Below are positions 16,224 through 24,453 of a DNA stretch of 64,000 nt, piece after piece. Both the position numbers and the translations under genes were made by a program. The notes under the pieces were generated by a model. That model was not told the DNA's origin, did no database searches, and was given only the letters and a program-made list of their open reading frames with translations. Source of the DNA: Pseudomonas sp. GGS8 (GTDB taxonomy: Bacteria > Pseudomonadota > Gammaproteobacteria > Pseudomonadales > Pseudomonadaceae); assembly GCF_024168645.1 (NCBI RefSeq), contig NZ_JALJWF010000001.1, positions 2,595,001-2,659,000 of the forward strand, written 5' to 3'. Numbering within the stretch: position 1 is the first letter of the stretch; every line of letters starts with the position of its first letter.

Positions 16224-17244
16224 TGGAGATTTCCTTGAGGCGAGTAGAGGCGATGTAGAAGAGTTCGCCGCCCTTGACGCGAGTGCCGCCGGGCGGGTTG
16301 ATCGAAGGCTGTCGGGCGCCTTTGGCGCGATAGCCGATGAGGGTCGCGTTGTGGCGTTCTTTCATCTGTGCGTACAGATCGCTAAACGTTGCTTCAAAGG
16401 TCTCGGGCAGTCTCATCAGGTATTGGGTGGCGCCTTGGCCCACGCACAGCAATTCATTGATGACCACTGACGAGCCCGGATCCTGAGAGGCGCGCACCAG
16501 CATCTCGATGGCCATGCTTGAGGTGCATTCCAGGCTGGGTGCGTAGGCGCTGGCGAGTGCGGCGATTTCACTTTCATTGAAGTGGGCGACCACATGCCCG
16601 ACCGGGCTCAGTTGATTGACCGCCAGCACGGTGGCCAGGGTCAGATCGTCTGAATGGGTACGCACCAGTACGCGTTCGGCGCCAGGCACGCCGGCCCGCA
16701 GCAAAAGTGCTGCAGAGGACAGGCTTTCGCCTTTGATAAAGGCAGCCTTACCCGGCATGGGGTTTTCTTCGAGGTCGCAATCGCGAATGACGATCAGGTT
16801 GTCATTGGACGTTTCGTCTTGCAGCAACAATTCAATGACCCGCTCGCTTGACGCGCCTTCCCAGCCGATGAGAACGGTATGACCGACCTTGCCGGTGAAA
16901 TCGCCTTTGCCCTTCATGCCTTTTCTCCATACATCGATGACACTGCTGGTGGTTTTGCCGATGGCTGCCGTCAGCAGCGCAATGCCCCCGAGCATGACCC
17001 AGGTAGCCACGAAAATCCGTCCCGCGGCTGTTTGTGGCGCAAGATCGCCGTAGCCGACGGTGAGTGTGGTGGTGAGATAGAAGTAGGTGAACGTGGCGGG
17101 AGCGATGAGGTGTTGTTCGCCCAGAAACGCCAGGCCGAGCCAGGCCGTGCTCAGGTGTACGCTCAACGCAATGGCCAGGCCGGCCCAGCCGAAGCGATGG
17201 AAGAAGGACGCCGCGTACGCGCGCAATAAAAGGAAAATCGACAT
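16210..17244 (-). CDS. Two-helix K+ channel with RCK/TrkA-N-type domains
   Basis: 344 aa. Two membrane helices surround a pore loop with the K+ selectivity filter TVGYGD at residues 62-67. A cytoplasmic RCK-like region begins with GHTVLIGWEGASSERV, a variant of the usual GxGxxG nucleotide site, and ends with a TrkA-C-like segment. The start at 17244 has AAGGAG and AGGGA upstream; the in-frame ATG at 17271 has no usable site. It is embedded in the yjf cluster upstream of yjfK, where E. coli has no channel. It probably couples membrane stress to K+ flux. Confidence 0.88.
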   Translation of the reverse strand: MSIFLLLRAYAASFFHRFGWAGLAIALSVHLSTAWLGLAFLGEQHLIAPATFTYFYLTTTLTVGYGDLAPQTAAGRIFVATWVMLGGIALLTAAIGKTTSSVIDVWRKGMKGKGDFTGKVGHTVLIGWEGASSERVIELLLQDETSNDNLIVIRDCDLEENPMPGKAAFIKGESLSSAALLLRAGVPGAERVLVRTHSDDLTLATVLAVNQLSPVGHVVAHFNESEIAALASAYAPSLECTSSMAIEMLVRASQDPGSSVVINELLCVGQGATQYLMRLPETFEATFSDLYAQMKERHNATLIGYRAKGARQPSINPPGGTRVKGGELFYIASTRLKEISNGMV

Positions 17245-17315
17245 TACATCCCTGACTCCTTGGGGGCTCATTCCTGGCGACGTAATCGCTCTGGCATCTG
17301 AGAGCTCGAGTGCGA

Positions 17316-17879
17316 TTACCGGGCGGCATTAAACCTGCTGCGCGGCGTAGATAACAGTACCTTGGCTGCAATAAATCCGGCGATTGCACCAAAAATATGC
17401 CCTTCGAAGGAAATGCCCCGGCGAGGAAGGAAGCCAACAATCAGCCCTCCATAGAGCAGGGCCACGACACTGGCCGTTATCAGGTTGCTCCAGCTTCTCT
17501 GGAACCAGGCGCGTGACAGGAGGTACGCCCACAGCCCGAACACCCAGCCGCTGGCACCGATATGCACGCCGGCAAAACCGAACAGCCAGATCAGCGAACC
17601 GCCCAGCAAAATGATGATGGCGCTGACGGCCATGAACCGGTTGAGCCCTTCGACAATGACCAGGGTACCGAGGATCAAAAAGGCAATCAGGTTGGCGCTC
17701 AGGTGCGCAAAGGATGTGTGCAAGAAAGGCGAGGTGATGATGCCGACCAGGCCGTGCAAGGTTCTCGGAACCAGACCGAAGGCATTAAGGCTGTAGCCGG
17801 TCGCCACATTGAGCAGTTGCAGCGCAACCATGAAGATGGCCAGGCCAGCGATTGTCTTGAAACCCTTCAGGGCATCCAT
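17316..17879 (-). CDS. Rhomboid-family intramembrane serine protease
   Basis: 187 aa with six membrane segments. The rhomboid active site is complete: HTSFAHLSAN (His59, Asn63 on the oxyanion side), GASG (Ser110 nucleophile) and EGHIFGAIAGF (His161 base). The start is the ATG at 17879 preceded by GAGG; the open frame upstream runs into the REP element and is not coding. It lies between the PspA and K+ channel genes, separated from yjfJ by a REP doublet. Its substrate is unknown; a membrane protein of this cluster is possible. Confidence 0.85.
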   Translation of the reverse strand: MDALKGFKTIAGLAIFMVALQLLNVATGYSLNAFGLVPRTLHGLVGIITSPFLHTSFAHLSANLIAFLILGTLVIVEGLNRFMAVSAIIILLGGSLIWLFGFAGVHIGASGWVFGLWAYLLSRAWFQRSWSNLITASVVALLYGGLIVGFLPRRGISFEGHIFGAIAGFIAAKVLLSTPRSRFNAAR

Positions 17880-17933
17880 CCTTGACCTCGACTCAACTCG
17901 ACTCGACTCGACGAAAATTGAAACGCAATCCAT

Positions 17934-18023
17934 TGTGGGAGCGAGCCTGCTCGCGAAGCGTTTTGTCAGGCAACATTGATGTCGACTGACACTCCCTCTT
18001 CGCGAGCAGGCTCGCTCCCACAG
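17934..18023. repeat. REP doublet, GAGCCTGCTCGC type
   Basis: Two inverted REP sequences (TGTGGGAGCGAGCCTGCTCG... and its complement) about 50 bases apart form a large hairpin between the rhomboid and pspA-like genes. Just left of it (17886-17912) is a short run of CTCGA repeats. Confidence 0.9.
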
Positions 18024-18048
18024 GTTATGCATCCGGCACTTGAGTCGA

Positions 18049-18747
18049 TTACTCAGCCGATTTTTGCTTCAGACGTTCCAGAATCGCATTGGCACTGCCC
18101 GAGTCCGGCGTGATGCCGGCTTCGCGAAGCTTGCGTTCCAGGTCGGTGCCGGTCGATGCATCGGCCAGTTCGTCTTGGGCTTGCAGTTCAGCCGCGCGTT
18201 GCTGCTGCTTGGCTTGCAGGCGGTTCAGTGTACCAACGGCGGTTTCCAGCTTGCCGTTGGCGCCGCCACTGGCGATCGAAGCGCTGACCTGGGCTTTCTG
18301 TACGCTTTCGCGCGCCTTGGCCATGTCCACTTGCTGGCGCAGGCTTTTGATGCGGTTTTCGGCCTTGGTGATGTCTTTGCGCATGTTGTCCGCGTAACCA
18401 CCGAATTCGGTGGCCTGCTTCTGCTCGACATCCAGTTCATTGGTCAGGGTCGAAATGGCTTCGGCCACTTCCAGTGCCAGGTCTTCGCGGTTGGCCTGGA
18501 TCGCGGCCAGGGCCTTGGATTCCAGGTCCTTGATCTTGGCGTTGTACTCGCTGACGCGGTCAGCCGACAGTTTGTGCTTGGCCATGATGGTGACCAGCTC
18601 ACGCTTGGCATTGGCCAGCGCGCTGTCAGCATCGCGAATTTCCTGGTCGAGAATGCGCAGGGCCTGTTGGTCGACGATCGATTCGCCGACTTCAGTGGCA
18701 CCGCCACGCAACGCGGTGAACAATTTGCTCCAGATGGACTGAGTCAT
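18049..18747 (-). CDS. yjfJ: PspA/IM30 family protein (YjfJ type)
   Basis: 232 aa, almost entirely coiled coil with typical PspA features: N-terminal amphipathic MTQSIWSKLFTALRGG, then IVDQQALRILDQEIRDAD. It lacks the long insertion of phage-shock PspA and has a C-terminal helix ILERLKQKSAE. It is an ESCRT-III-like membrane-remodelling protein that binds stressed inner membrane. AGGAA precedes the ATG. It follows yjfI by 24 bases. Confidence 0.92.
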   Translation of the reverse strand: MTQSIWSKLFTALRGGATEVGESIVDQQALRILDQEIRDADSALANAKRELVTIMAKHKLSADRVSEYNAKIKDLESKALAAIQANREDLALEVAEAISTLTNELDVEQKQATEFGGYADNMRKDITKAENRIKSLRQQVDMAKARESVQKAQVSASIASGGANGKLETAVGTLNRLQAKQQQRAAELQAQDELADASTGTDLERKLREAGITPDSGSANAILERLKQKSAE

Positions 18748-18771
18748 TGGATATTTCCTGTTCCCGAATAA

Positions 18772-19461
18772 TTAATTGAAGAAGCGTTCGAAGGCTTCGC
18801 TGGCGCGCTGGACGTTGTCGACGAGGGTTTTGACCTCGGTCACGACGTTGGTCAGGCTGGAGTCGGAGCTCAGTGCGCCGAACATGTTGTAAACGATCTG
18901 ACCGTTAGGCATGGACTCGATTCCGATCGAGGACAGCGGGAACATTTCCCGGCTGCGCAGCACGGCATCGTTGAAGGCCGGCACGTCGTTGATCGACTCG
19001 ACATCGACCAGAACCGTATCCACGATGATCTGATCGCCCACCACTGCGATGTAAATCGGTAAGCCACCGAAATCGTTCATTTCCAGCTTGATGCTGGACT
19101 CGGAGCCTTGAACGAGGGAAAGGGTGATGTCGTTCGCAACCACTTCGTCGAGGGCCTGAAGGGCGCTGTAGAGGCGATCGATGTTCCAGTTGTTACCTGC
19201 GCTCATGTAATTCTCCGACATGAATGAGCCAGCCAGAATCGGTTGGCGTAGCTGTTTCTCCATCTGCTTGAGCAGGCTTCGGTTTTCGGGAAGCACCCAA
19301 GTCTCGTGTTTCACATAGCCGGCGGCACCCAGGCCCGCGCGCATCTGCTTCATGTAAAAGCTCGATGGTTTTTTCGCGGATGGTTTCGAGCGCTCTCCCT
19401 TGCGGCTCGCTGAATCGGTAATAGAACCGGTAGGCGGATCTGATGGAGAGCTGCTTTTCAT
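18772..19461 (-). CDS. yjfI: DUF2170 protein (YjfI type) with extended N-terminus
   Basis: 229 aa. The C-terminal half (from NNWNIDRLYSALQALDE) is the DUF2170 domain of E. coli YjfI (about 133 aa). The N-terminal 85 residues are extra: a basic Ser/Lys stretch, then MRAGLGAAGYVKHETWVLPE. This resembles the swapped-strand DNA-binding start of MazE-like or DUF3018 antitoxins. It is the first gene of the cluster, with two CTCACGCGTGA palindromes 24 and 69 bases upstream. Autoregulation through the N-terminal part is a reasonable inference. The ribosome site before the ATG at 19461 is weak. Confidence 0.85.
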   Translation of the reverse strand: MKSSSPSDPPTGSITDSASRKGERSKPSAKKPSSFYMKQMRAGLGAAGYVKHETWVLPENRSLLKQMEKQLRQPILAGSFMSENYMSAGNNWNIDRLYSALQALDEVVANDITLSLVQGSESSIKLEMNDFGGLPIYIAVVGDQIIVDTVLVDVESINDVPAFNDAVLRSREMFPLSSIGIESMPNGQIVYNMFGALSSDSSLTNVVTEVKTLVDNVQRASEAFERFFN

Positions 19462-19484
19462 AGTGCTGATCCCGTTGTGAAAAA

Positions 19485-19541
19485 CTCACGCGTGATAACA
19501 CTACAGGCAATTTTTGCAGCCCTCAATAGCTCACGCGTGAG
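19485..19541 (-). promoter_or_regulatory. Paired palindromes upstream of yjfI (putative operator)
   Basis: CTCACGCGTGAT at 19485-19496 and the perfect palindrome CTCACGCGTGAG at 19530-19541, 45 bases centre to centre. They flank the region where the yjfI promoter must lie, and nothing else nearby repeats them. This is the pattern of a dimeric repressor binding two sites. Confidence 0.6.
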
Positions 19542-19610
19542 ATTTTTTCGACGGTTGCGCAGGTGTATGGAGAAGGGCAGCAGCCAATGCCAGTCAGTTG
19601 AGCGCAATCC

Positions 19611-19700
19611 TGTGGGAGCGGGCTTGCCCGCGAATGCGTCGTGTCAGTCACCATAAGTGTCGACTGATACATCGCTTTCGCGGGCAAGCCCGCTCCCACA
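19611..19700. repeat. REP doublet, GGGCTTGCCCGC type
   Basis: Inverted pair TGTGGGAGCGGGCTTGCCCG... and its complement, about 50 bases apart, between yjfI and the isochorismatase-like gene. Confidence 0.9.
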
Positions 19701-19710
19701 GGTTCCTCAT

Positions 19711-20259
19711 CTAACCAGCCAGAAAGTCATCAGTGGACACCACGCTTGCATAAGCAAACCCCAGGGCTGACATGAACGCGGCATGCACGTGGGCGGCCGG
19801 GACGGTGACGCCGTTGAACTCCAGGTCACGGGTGGCGCAGGCGTCGTGGATCACCGTGACCGAGTAGCCGAAGTCGGCTGCGGCACGAGTGACGCCGTCG
19901 ATGCACATGTGGCTCATGCTGCCGACGACCACCAGGTGCTCGATGCCTTGCTGGTCGAGGATGGCCTTGAGCTCGGTTTCGCGGAACGCGTTGACGAAGT
20001 GCTTGAGTACCACCGGTTCATCGGCGCGGTTCAGGGCTTTGGGGTGCAGCTTCGCGCCGTCGGAGCCTGGGGTGAAAAACGGTGCGGCGTCGGAGGTGAA
20101 TTCGTGACGGATGTGCACCACCGGATCACCGGCCTCGCGGAACGCCTGAATCAGCCGCGCGGCGTTGTCCGCAGCGGCGTCGGCGCCCACCAGCGGCCAC
20201 TTGCCTTGGGGGAAGTAGTCGTTCTGGATATCGACTACGATGAGTGCTTGCTTGGCCAT
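19711..20259 (-). CDS. Isochorismatase-family cysteine hydrolase
   Basis: 182 aa. The alpha/beta hydrolase of the isochorismatase/nicotinamidase superfamily has a complete catalytic triad: Asp10 (IVVDIQNDYF), Lys86 (VVLKHFVNAF) and Cys119 (SHMCIDGV). The cis-peptide motif VGSMSHMC and the DACAT segment support an amidohydrolase on a small amide. The substrate cannot be read from sequence. It is divergent from the GlxA-type regulator, which probably controls it. Confidence 0.9.
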   Translation of the reverse strand: MAKQALIVVDIQNDYFPQGKWPLVGADAAADNAARLIQAFREAGDPVVHIRHEFTSDAAPFFTPGSDGAKLHPKALNRADEPVVLKHFVNAFRETELKAILDQQGIEHLVVVGSMSHMCIDGVTRAAADFGYSVTVIHDACATRDLEFNGVTVPAAHVHAAFMSALGFAYASVVSTDDFLAG

Positions 20260-20360
20260 GAGTGTTTCCTCGAAGTGCTTGTTGGGTGTGATTCAAGTAT
20301 TAGGTTTTGCAGGCCGTCCGAGGATTGGCCGCACCGACAATAGAAGGGGGAAAACTGACA

Positions 20361-21356
20361 ATGGGCGTAGAAAGGGCAGTCGTCGAATTGGGCGTGCTGA
20401 TCTATCCCGGCGCGCAGATGGCGGCGGTGCATGGGCTGACGGATCTGTTCGGAGTGGCCAACCGGATTGCCGCCGAGCATCAGACGGCGCAATTGCCGTT
20501 GTTGCGGGTCAGTCATTGGCGGGTCGAGGGCGATCAGGTGCCAGAGCGGGTCTATGACAGTCAACCCGGCCCGGCCGAAGCGTTGGTCGCGGTGTTGATC
20601 CCGCCGTCGATTGGCGGCTTTGCCGAGGGCCAGGCATCGCAAGGGCTGATCCGCTGGATTCGTCGGCAACACGCCAACGGCGCTACGTTGGGCGGGGTTT
20701 GCGTGGGCTCGATCCTGTTGGCTGAAAGCGGTCTGCTCGACGGCCGTAGCGCCACCACTCATTGGACCTCGGCCAAAGCCTTCGCCGAGCGTTACCCGGC
20801 GATCAAACTCAAGGCTGACACGCCCATCGTCGATGACGGTGACCTGATTACCACGGCCGGGCTGATGGCCTGGTCAGAGCTGGGGTTAAGGCTGGTGAAC
20901 CGTTTGTTGGGGCCGAGCATCGCCACCAGCACGGCACGGTTTCTGGTGGTGGAGCACAGCGACAGCGCGAGCGAGTGCGGCAGTAATTTTTCACCGATTC
21001 TCAGCCATGGCGATGCCTCGATTCTCAAGGTCCAGCATTGGCTGCAAAGCACCGGGGCGATCGATGTCTCGCTGGGGGCAATGGCCGAACGGGCGGGGTT
21101 GGAAGAGCGCACTTTTCTGCGGCGATTCCGTGCGGCAACCGGGTTGAAACCCACCGAGTACTGCCAGCATCTGCGTGTCGGCAAGGCGCGCGAGATGCTC
21201 GAGTTCACCAACAGCACCATTGATCACATTGCCTGGACCGTGGGTTATCAGGACCCGAGTGCGTTTCGTGCAACGTTCAAAAAGATTACCGGGCTGGCGC
21301 CGAGTGATTACCGGACGCGGTTTGGCGTGACGCCGACAGCAGTTGTAGCTCGGTAG
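20361..21356 (+). CDS. GlxA-family transcriptional regulator (DJ-1/PfpI plus AraC HTH)
   Basis: 331 aa. The N-terminal DJ-1/PfpI-like domain carries GGVCVGSILLAESGLL around the nucleophile-elbow Cys. The C-terminal AraC/XylS double HTH is complete (LEERTFLRRFRAATGLKPTEY and IAWTVGYQDPSAFRATFKK). The start is the ATG at 20361 with AGGGGG 11 bases upstream; an in-frame start at 20307 would overlap the divergent promoter. It is likely the regulator of the neighbouring hydrolase gene. Confidence 0.9.
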   Translation: MGVERAVVELGVLIYPGAQMAAVHGLTDLFGVANRIAAEHQTAQLPLLRVSHWRVEGDQVPERVYDSQPGPAEALVAVLIPPSIGGFAEGQASQGLIRWIRRQHANGATLGGVCVGSILLAESGLLDGRSATTHWTSAKAFAERYPAIKLKADTPIVDDGDLITTAGLMAWSELGLRLVNRLLGPSIATSTARFLVVEHSDSASECGSNFSPILSHGDASILKVQHWLQSTGAIDVSLGAMAERAGLEERTFLRRFRAATGLKPTEYCQHLRVGKAREMLEFTNSTIDHIAWTVGYQDPSAFRATFKKITGLAPSDYRTRFGVTPTAVVAR

Positions 21357-21573
21357 TCAGAGCGCACCCGATCAAAACGTGTGGGAGCGGTGGCAGGTTC
21401 GAGTCGTGCAAAATGCCAGAGTCCTGAAGGGCGTCGTGCAGAATCAAACAGGCGTAATGCTATTACTGTCTGGGCAACCGACTGATTTAAAAGTCGTTCT
21501 TCATCAGCCGTCATTGGCCTGATCCCTGCACCCCTCCAGCTACATTTATCCAACGCAGATTGAAGGGGACCCC

Positions 21574-22683
21574 ATGACCCCAACAAGTCGCAATAAACTG
21601 GTACTCGCCCATTCGGTGAGGCCCGATGCCCCGCAGCACGAAGTCGAAACCAATCGCGCGCTGGCCCGCTGGCTGGCGCGGATCGTCGGTCTTGAGTACG
21701 GCGGCAGTTACGACCCGGGGCTGCACGGCGGCCGTGACCTCTATCTGCTGCCGACCCAGACGCTGGTGGGTGTCGCTGCGGCCCGGCAGCTGGGCGTCAA
21801 AGGGCCGGAGGATTTGTGGGGCGGTTACGTTGATCACGATTTCATCTGTACCAAAGCCATCAGTCATGGGCTGTTGAGCCGCCATGCGTTCGCGCCCGAA
21901 GGCTGGGCGCCGTTGTTTTGCGAACGGGTGCGCAGCGTCGTGCTCGATGGCCTCAGCGTGTTCTCCCTGGACGATGCGCGCCCGGCAGCGGAGCACCTGC
22001 TCTACAGCGGCCCGATCCGCATCAAGCCTATTCACGCCTGCGCCGGACGCGGTCAGGAAGTGATCAAGAGCCTCGACCAGTTCGACGCCATCCTCGCTCG
22101 CCCCGATGCCAAGGCACTGTTCAGCGAAGGGGTGGTGCTGGAACAGGACTTGACTGAGGTGATCACCCACAGCGTCGGCCAGAGCTTCATCGGCGACAAA
22201 GTGCTGAGTTATTGCGGTGATCAATACTTGACCGAAGACGCTCAGGGCGAGCAGGTTTATGGAGGGTCCAACCTGTTGGTGGTGCAGGGTTATTACGAGG
22301 ACCTGCTGGCGCTGGAACTGCCGGATGACGTGAGGCTGGCGATCCAGCAGGCACAGGTATTCGACAGCGCGGCGGATGAAGCCTACCCCGGTTTCTATGC
22401 TTCGCGGCGCAACTACGACATCGCCCAGGGGCTGGACTGCAACGGCCAACAACGCAGCGGCGTGCTCGAACAATCCTGGCGCTTGGGCGGTGCCAGCAGT
22501 GCCGAAGTCGCGGCGTTGCAAAGCTTCGTCAACGACCCCGGCCTGCGTGCGATTCGCGTGTCCTCGGTCGAAACCTATAGCGATCAAACGCTGCCAGCGA
22601 ACGCCATCGAGGTCTACCGCGGGCCGGCGGAACACAGTGACTTTCTTCTCAAGTACGTGACGGTCAATTCCTATGACGGCTAG
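21574..22683 (+). CDS. DUF3182 family protein, ATP-grasp-like
   Basis: 369 aa. It corresponds to DUF3182 proteins common in pseudomonads. The central GPIRIKPIHACAGRGQEVI and VVLEQDLTEV look like the ATP-binding lysine strand and acidic linker of an ATP-grasp ligase. GAAGGGG precedes the ATG. Its end overlaps the following hydrolase by 11 bases, so the two are translated together. Substrate unknown. Confidence 0.82.
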   Translation: MTPTSRNKLVLAHSVRPDAPQHEVETNRALARWLARIVGLEYGGSYDPGLHGGRDLYLLPTQTLVGVAAARQLGVKGPEDLWGGYVDHDFICTKAISHGLLSRHAFAPEGWAPLFCERVRSVVLDGLSVFSLDDARPAAEHLLYSGPIRIKPIHACAGRGQEVIKSLDQFDAILARPDAKALFSEGVVLEQDLTEVITHSVGQSFIGDKVLSYCGDQYLTEDAQGEQVYGGSNLLVVQGYYEDLLALELPDDVRLAIQQAQVFDSAADEAYPGFYASRRNYDIAQGLDCNGQQRSGVLEQSWRLGGASSAEVAALQSFVNDPGLRAIRVSSVETYSDQTLPANAIEVYRGPAEHSDFLLKYVTVNSYDG

Positions 22684-23431
22684 AAGCGAAATCATTCAGA
22701 TCGACATCGACGATGAACAGATGAGCGGGACTTTCCTCAGCCCCAAATCGAAAGTTCCGGGTGTGCTTTTCGTCCACGGTTGGGGCGGTAGTCAGGAGCG
22801 CGACCTGGAGCGCGCCAAAGGCATCGCCGGGTTGGGTTGTGTGTGCCTGACGTTCGACTTGCGCGGCCATACCGGCGGGACCGGCATTCCGTTGACCCGG
22901 GTCACCCGCGAAGACAACCTGCGCGACCTGTTGGCGGCCTACGACCGCTTGCTCGCCCACCCGGCGCTCGACACGTCCGCGATTGCGGTGGTCGGCACCA
23001 GTTATGGCGGTTATCTGGCGGCGATCCTGACGACGTTGCGTCCGGTGCGCTGGTTGGCGCTGCGGGTGCCAGCGCTGTATCGCGACGACTTGTGGCACAC
23101 GCCCAAGCGTGAGTTGGACAAAGCCGACTTGCGCGACTATCGCGGCACGCTGGTGCGCGCCGACAGTAATCGCGCGTTGCACGCCTGCTCGCAATTTACC
23201 GGGGATGTGTTGTTGGTGGAGTCCGAGACTGACGCCTATGTGCCCCATGCGACGATCATGAGTTACCGCGCGGCGTGTCAGCGGACTCACTCGCTGACTC
23301 ACCGAATCATCGACGGTGCCGATCACGCCTTGAGCGATCCGGTTTCACAGCAGGCGTACACCTCAATCCTGGTGGGCTGGATCACTGAGATGGTGGTGGG
23401 TGAGCGGTTGAGCATTATTCAATCGGCATGA
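22673..23431 (+). CDS. Alpha/beta hydrolase (dienelactone hydrolase/prolyl-peptidase type)
   Basis: 252 aa. The fold is complete: oxyanion motif FVHGWGGSQ, nucleophile elbow GTSYGG with Ser110, acid in ESETDAYVPH, and His in DGADHALS. No signal peptide, so cytoplasmic. It is coupled to the DUF3182 gene by an 11-base overlap and converges with the ybhN-type gene 35 bases on. The substrate is unknown. Confidence 0.88.
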   Translation: MTARSEIIQIDIDDEQMSGTFLSPKSKVPGVLFVHGWGGSQERDLERAKGIAGLGCVCLTFDLRGHTGGTGIPLTRVTREDNLRDLLAAYDRLLAHPALDTSAIAVVGTSYGGYLAAILTTLRPVRWLALRVPALYRDDLWHTPKRELDKADLRDYRGTLVRADSNRALHACSQFTGDVLLVESETDAYVPHATIMSYRAACQRTHSLTHRIIDGADHALSDPVSQQAYTSILVGWITEMVVGERLSIIQSA

Positions 23432-23466
23432 GGTGTGTGGTGTTCTTACCGCCTCACCATCATTTC

Positions 23467-24453
23467 TCAAGAAGGTTTTTTCGAGATCCGCAACGACTTG
23501 GCCCTGGCTTCCACCACCAGGTACATCACCACCGTTATCAACAACGGCAGAATGAAATAGATCGCCCGATAAGCGATCAATCCGGCCACCAGGCTGCCCC
23601 GTGACACCTCATGCTGCAGCAGCGCCACGAACACCGCCTCCAACACGCCGAGCCCGGCCGGGATGTGGGTGATGACTCCGGCAATGGCGCTGATCAGCAA
23701 CACACCAAGCACCAGCGGATAGTCCAGTTTGCTCGGCAGCAACGTGAAGATCACCGCCGCCATCAGCGCCCAGTTCAGTGCGCCGAGGGCTAGTTGCAGG
23801 ATTGCCATGCGTAGCGACGGCAGAATGATATCCACGCCGCGAATCGACCATTTCCGGCGCTTGGAATACCGGCAGGCCGCCAGATATCCCATGCTCAACA
23901 GCAGCAACAAAATCCCCACGTCTTGCAGTGCATTGCTGCTCACTTTCCAGCCCGGCGGCATTCGCATCAGGCCGCTGCTGAACACCGCGCCGGCAATCAC
24001 CATGTAGCCGAACCAGTTGGTCGCCAGGCTCAGCCCGAGGATTTTTGCGATGTTGCCTTTGCTCACACCGAGCCGCGAATACAGCCGATAACGCATGGCG
24101 ACGCCGCCGACCCAGGCGGTCAGGTTGAGGTTGAAGGCATAGCTGATGATCCCCACCGGCAAGATCTGTCGCCAGGTCAGGTTCTGCCGGATGTAGGTGC
24201 GCCCGATCAGGTCGAAACAGGCATAGACCAGAAAACTTGCCAGGGTCACACCTGACGCAATGATCAACGTACGCACTTTGAAATCAGCCAGGGTATCGAA
24301 CACCTCGTTCCATTCGATGCGCTGGGCGAGCATCGTGAACAAAACGATCAGCGCCAGGAAAAACAGCATCGTCAGCGGCCTTTTCCAGCGTTGCCAGCGG
24401 TGTTTACCCGGCGTCTCGGCGTGCGGCGCAGGCTGCGCTTCGGAATGGCTCAT
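23467..24453 (-). CDS. ybhN: UPF0104/LPG synthase-type membrane protein (YbhN)
   Basis: 328 aa with about eight membrane helices. It matches the lysylphosphatidylglycerol-synthase transmembrane domain without the aminoacyl-transfer domain: GGVAMRYRLYSRLGVSKG is the hallmark segment, and GVITHIPAGLGVLEAVFVALL follows later. It is probably involved in lipid transport or flipping next to cardiolipin synthase. Last gene of a four-gene operon with four-base overlaps. Confidence 0.9.
   Translation of the reverse strand: MSHSEAQPAPHAETPGKHRWQRWKRPLTMLFFLALIVLFTMLAQRIEWNEVFDTLADFKVRTLIIASGVTLASFLVYACFDLIGRTYIRQNLTWRQILPVGIISYAFNLNLTAWVGGVAMRYRLYSRLGVSKGNIAKILGLSLATNWFGYMVIAGAVFSSGLMRMPPGWKVSSNALQDVGILLLLLSMGYLAACRYSKRRKWSIRGVDIILPSLRMAILQLALGALNWALMAAVIFTLLPSKLDYPLVLGVLLISAIAGVITHIPAGLGVLEAVFVALLQHEVSRGSLVAGLIAYRAIYFILPLLITVVMYLVVEARAKSLRISKKPS

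Noticed and set aside
17886..17912. CTCGA short tandem run as a phase-variation tract
   Set aside because: Few and imperfect units, just upstream of the rhomboid ribosome site; too short to claim switching.
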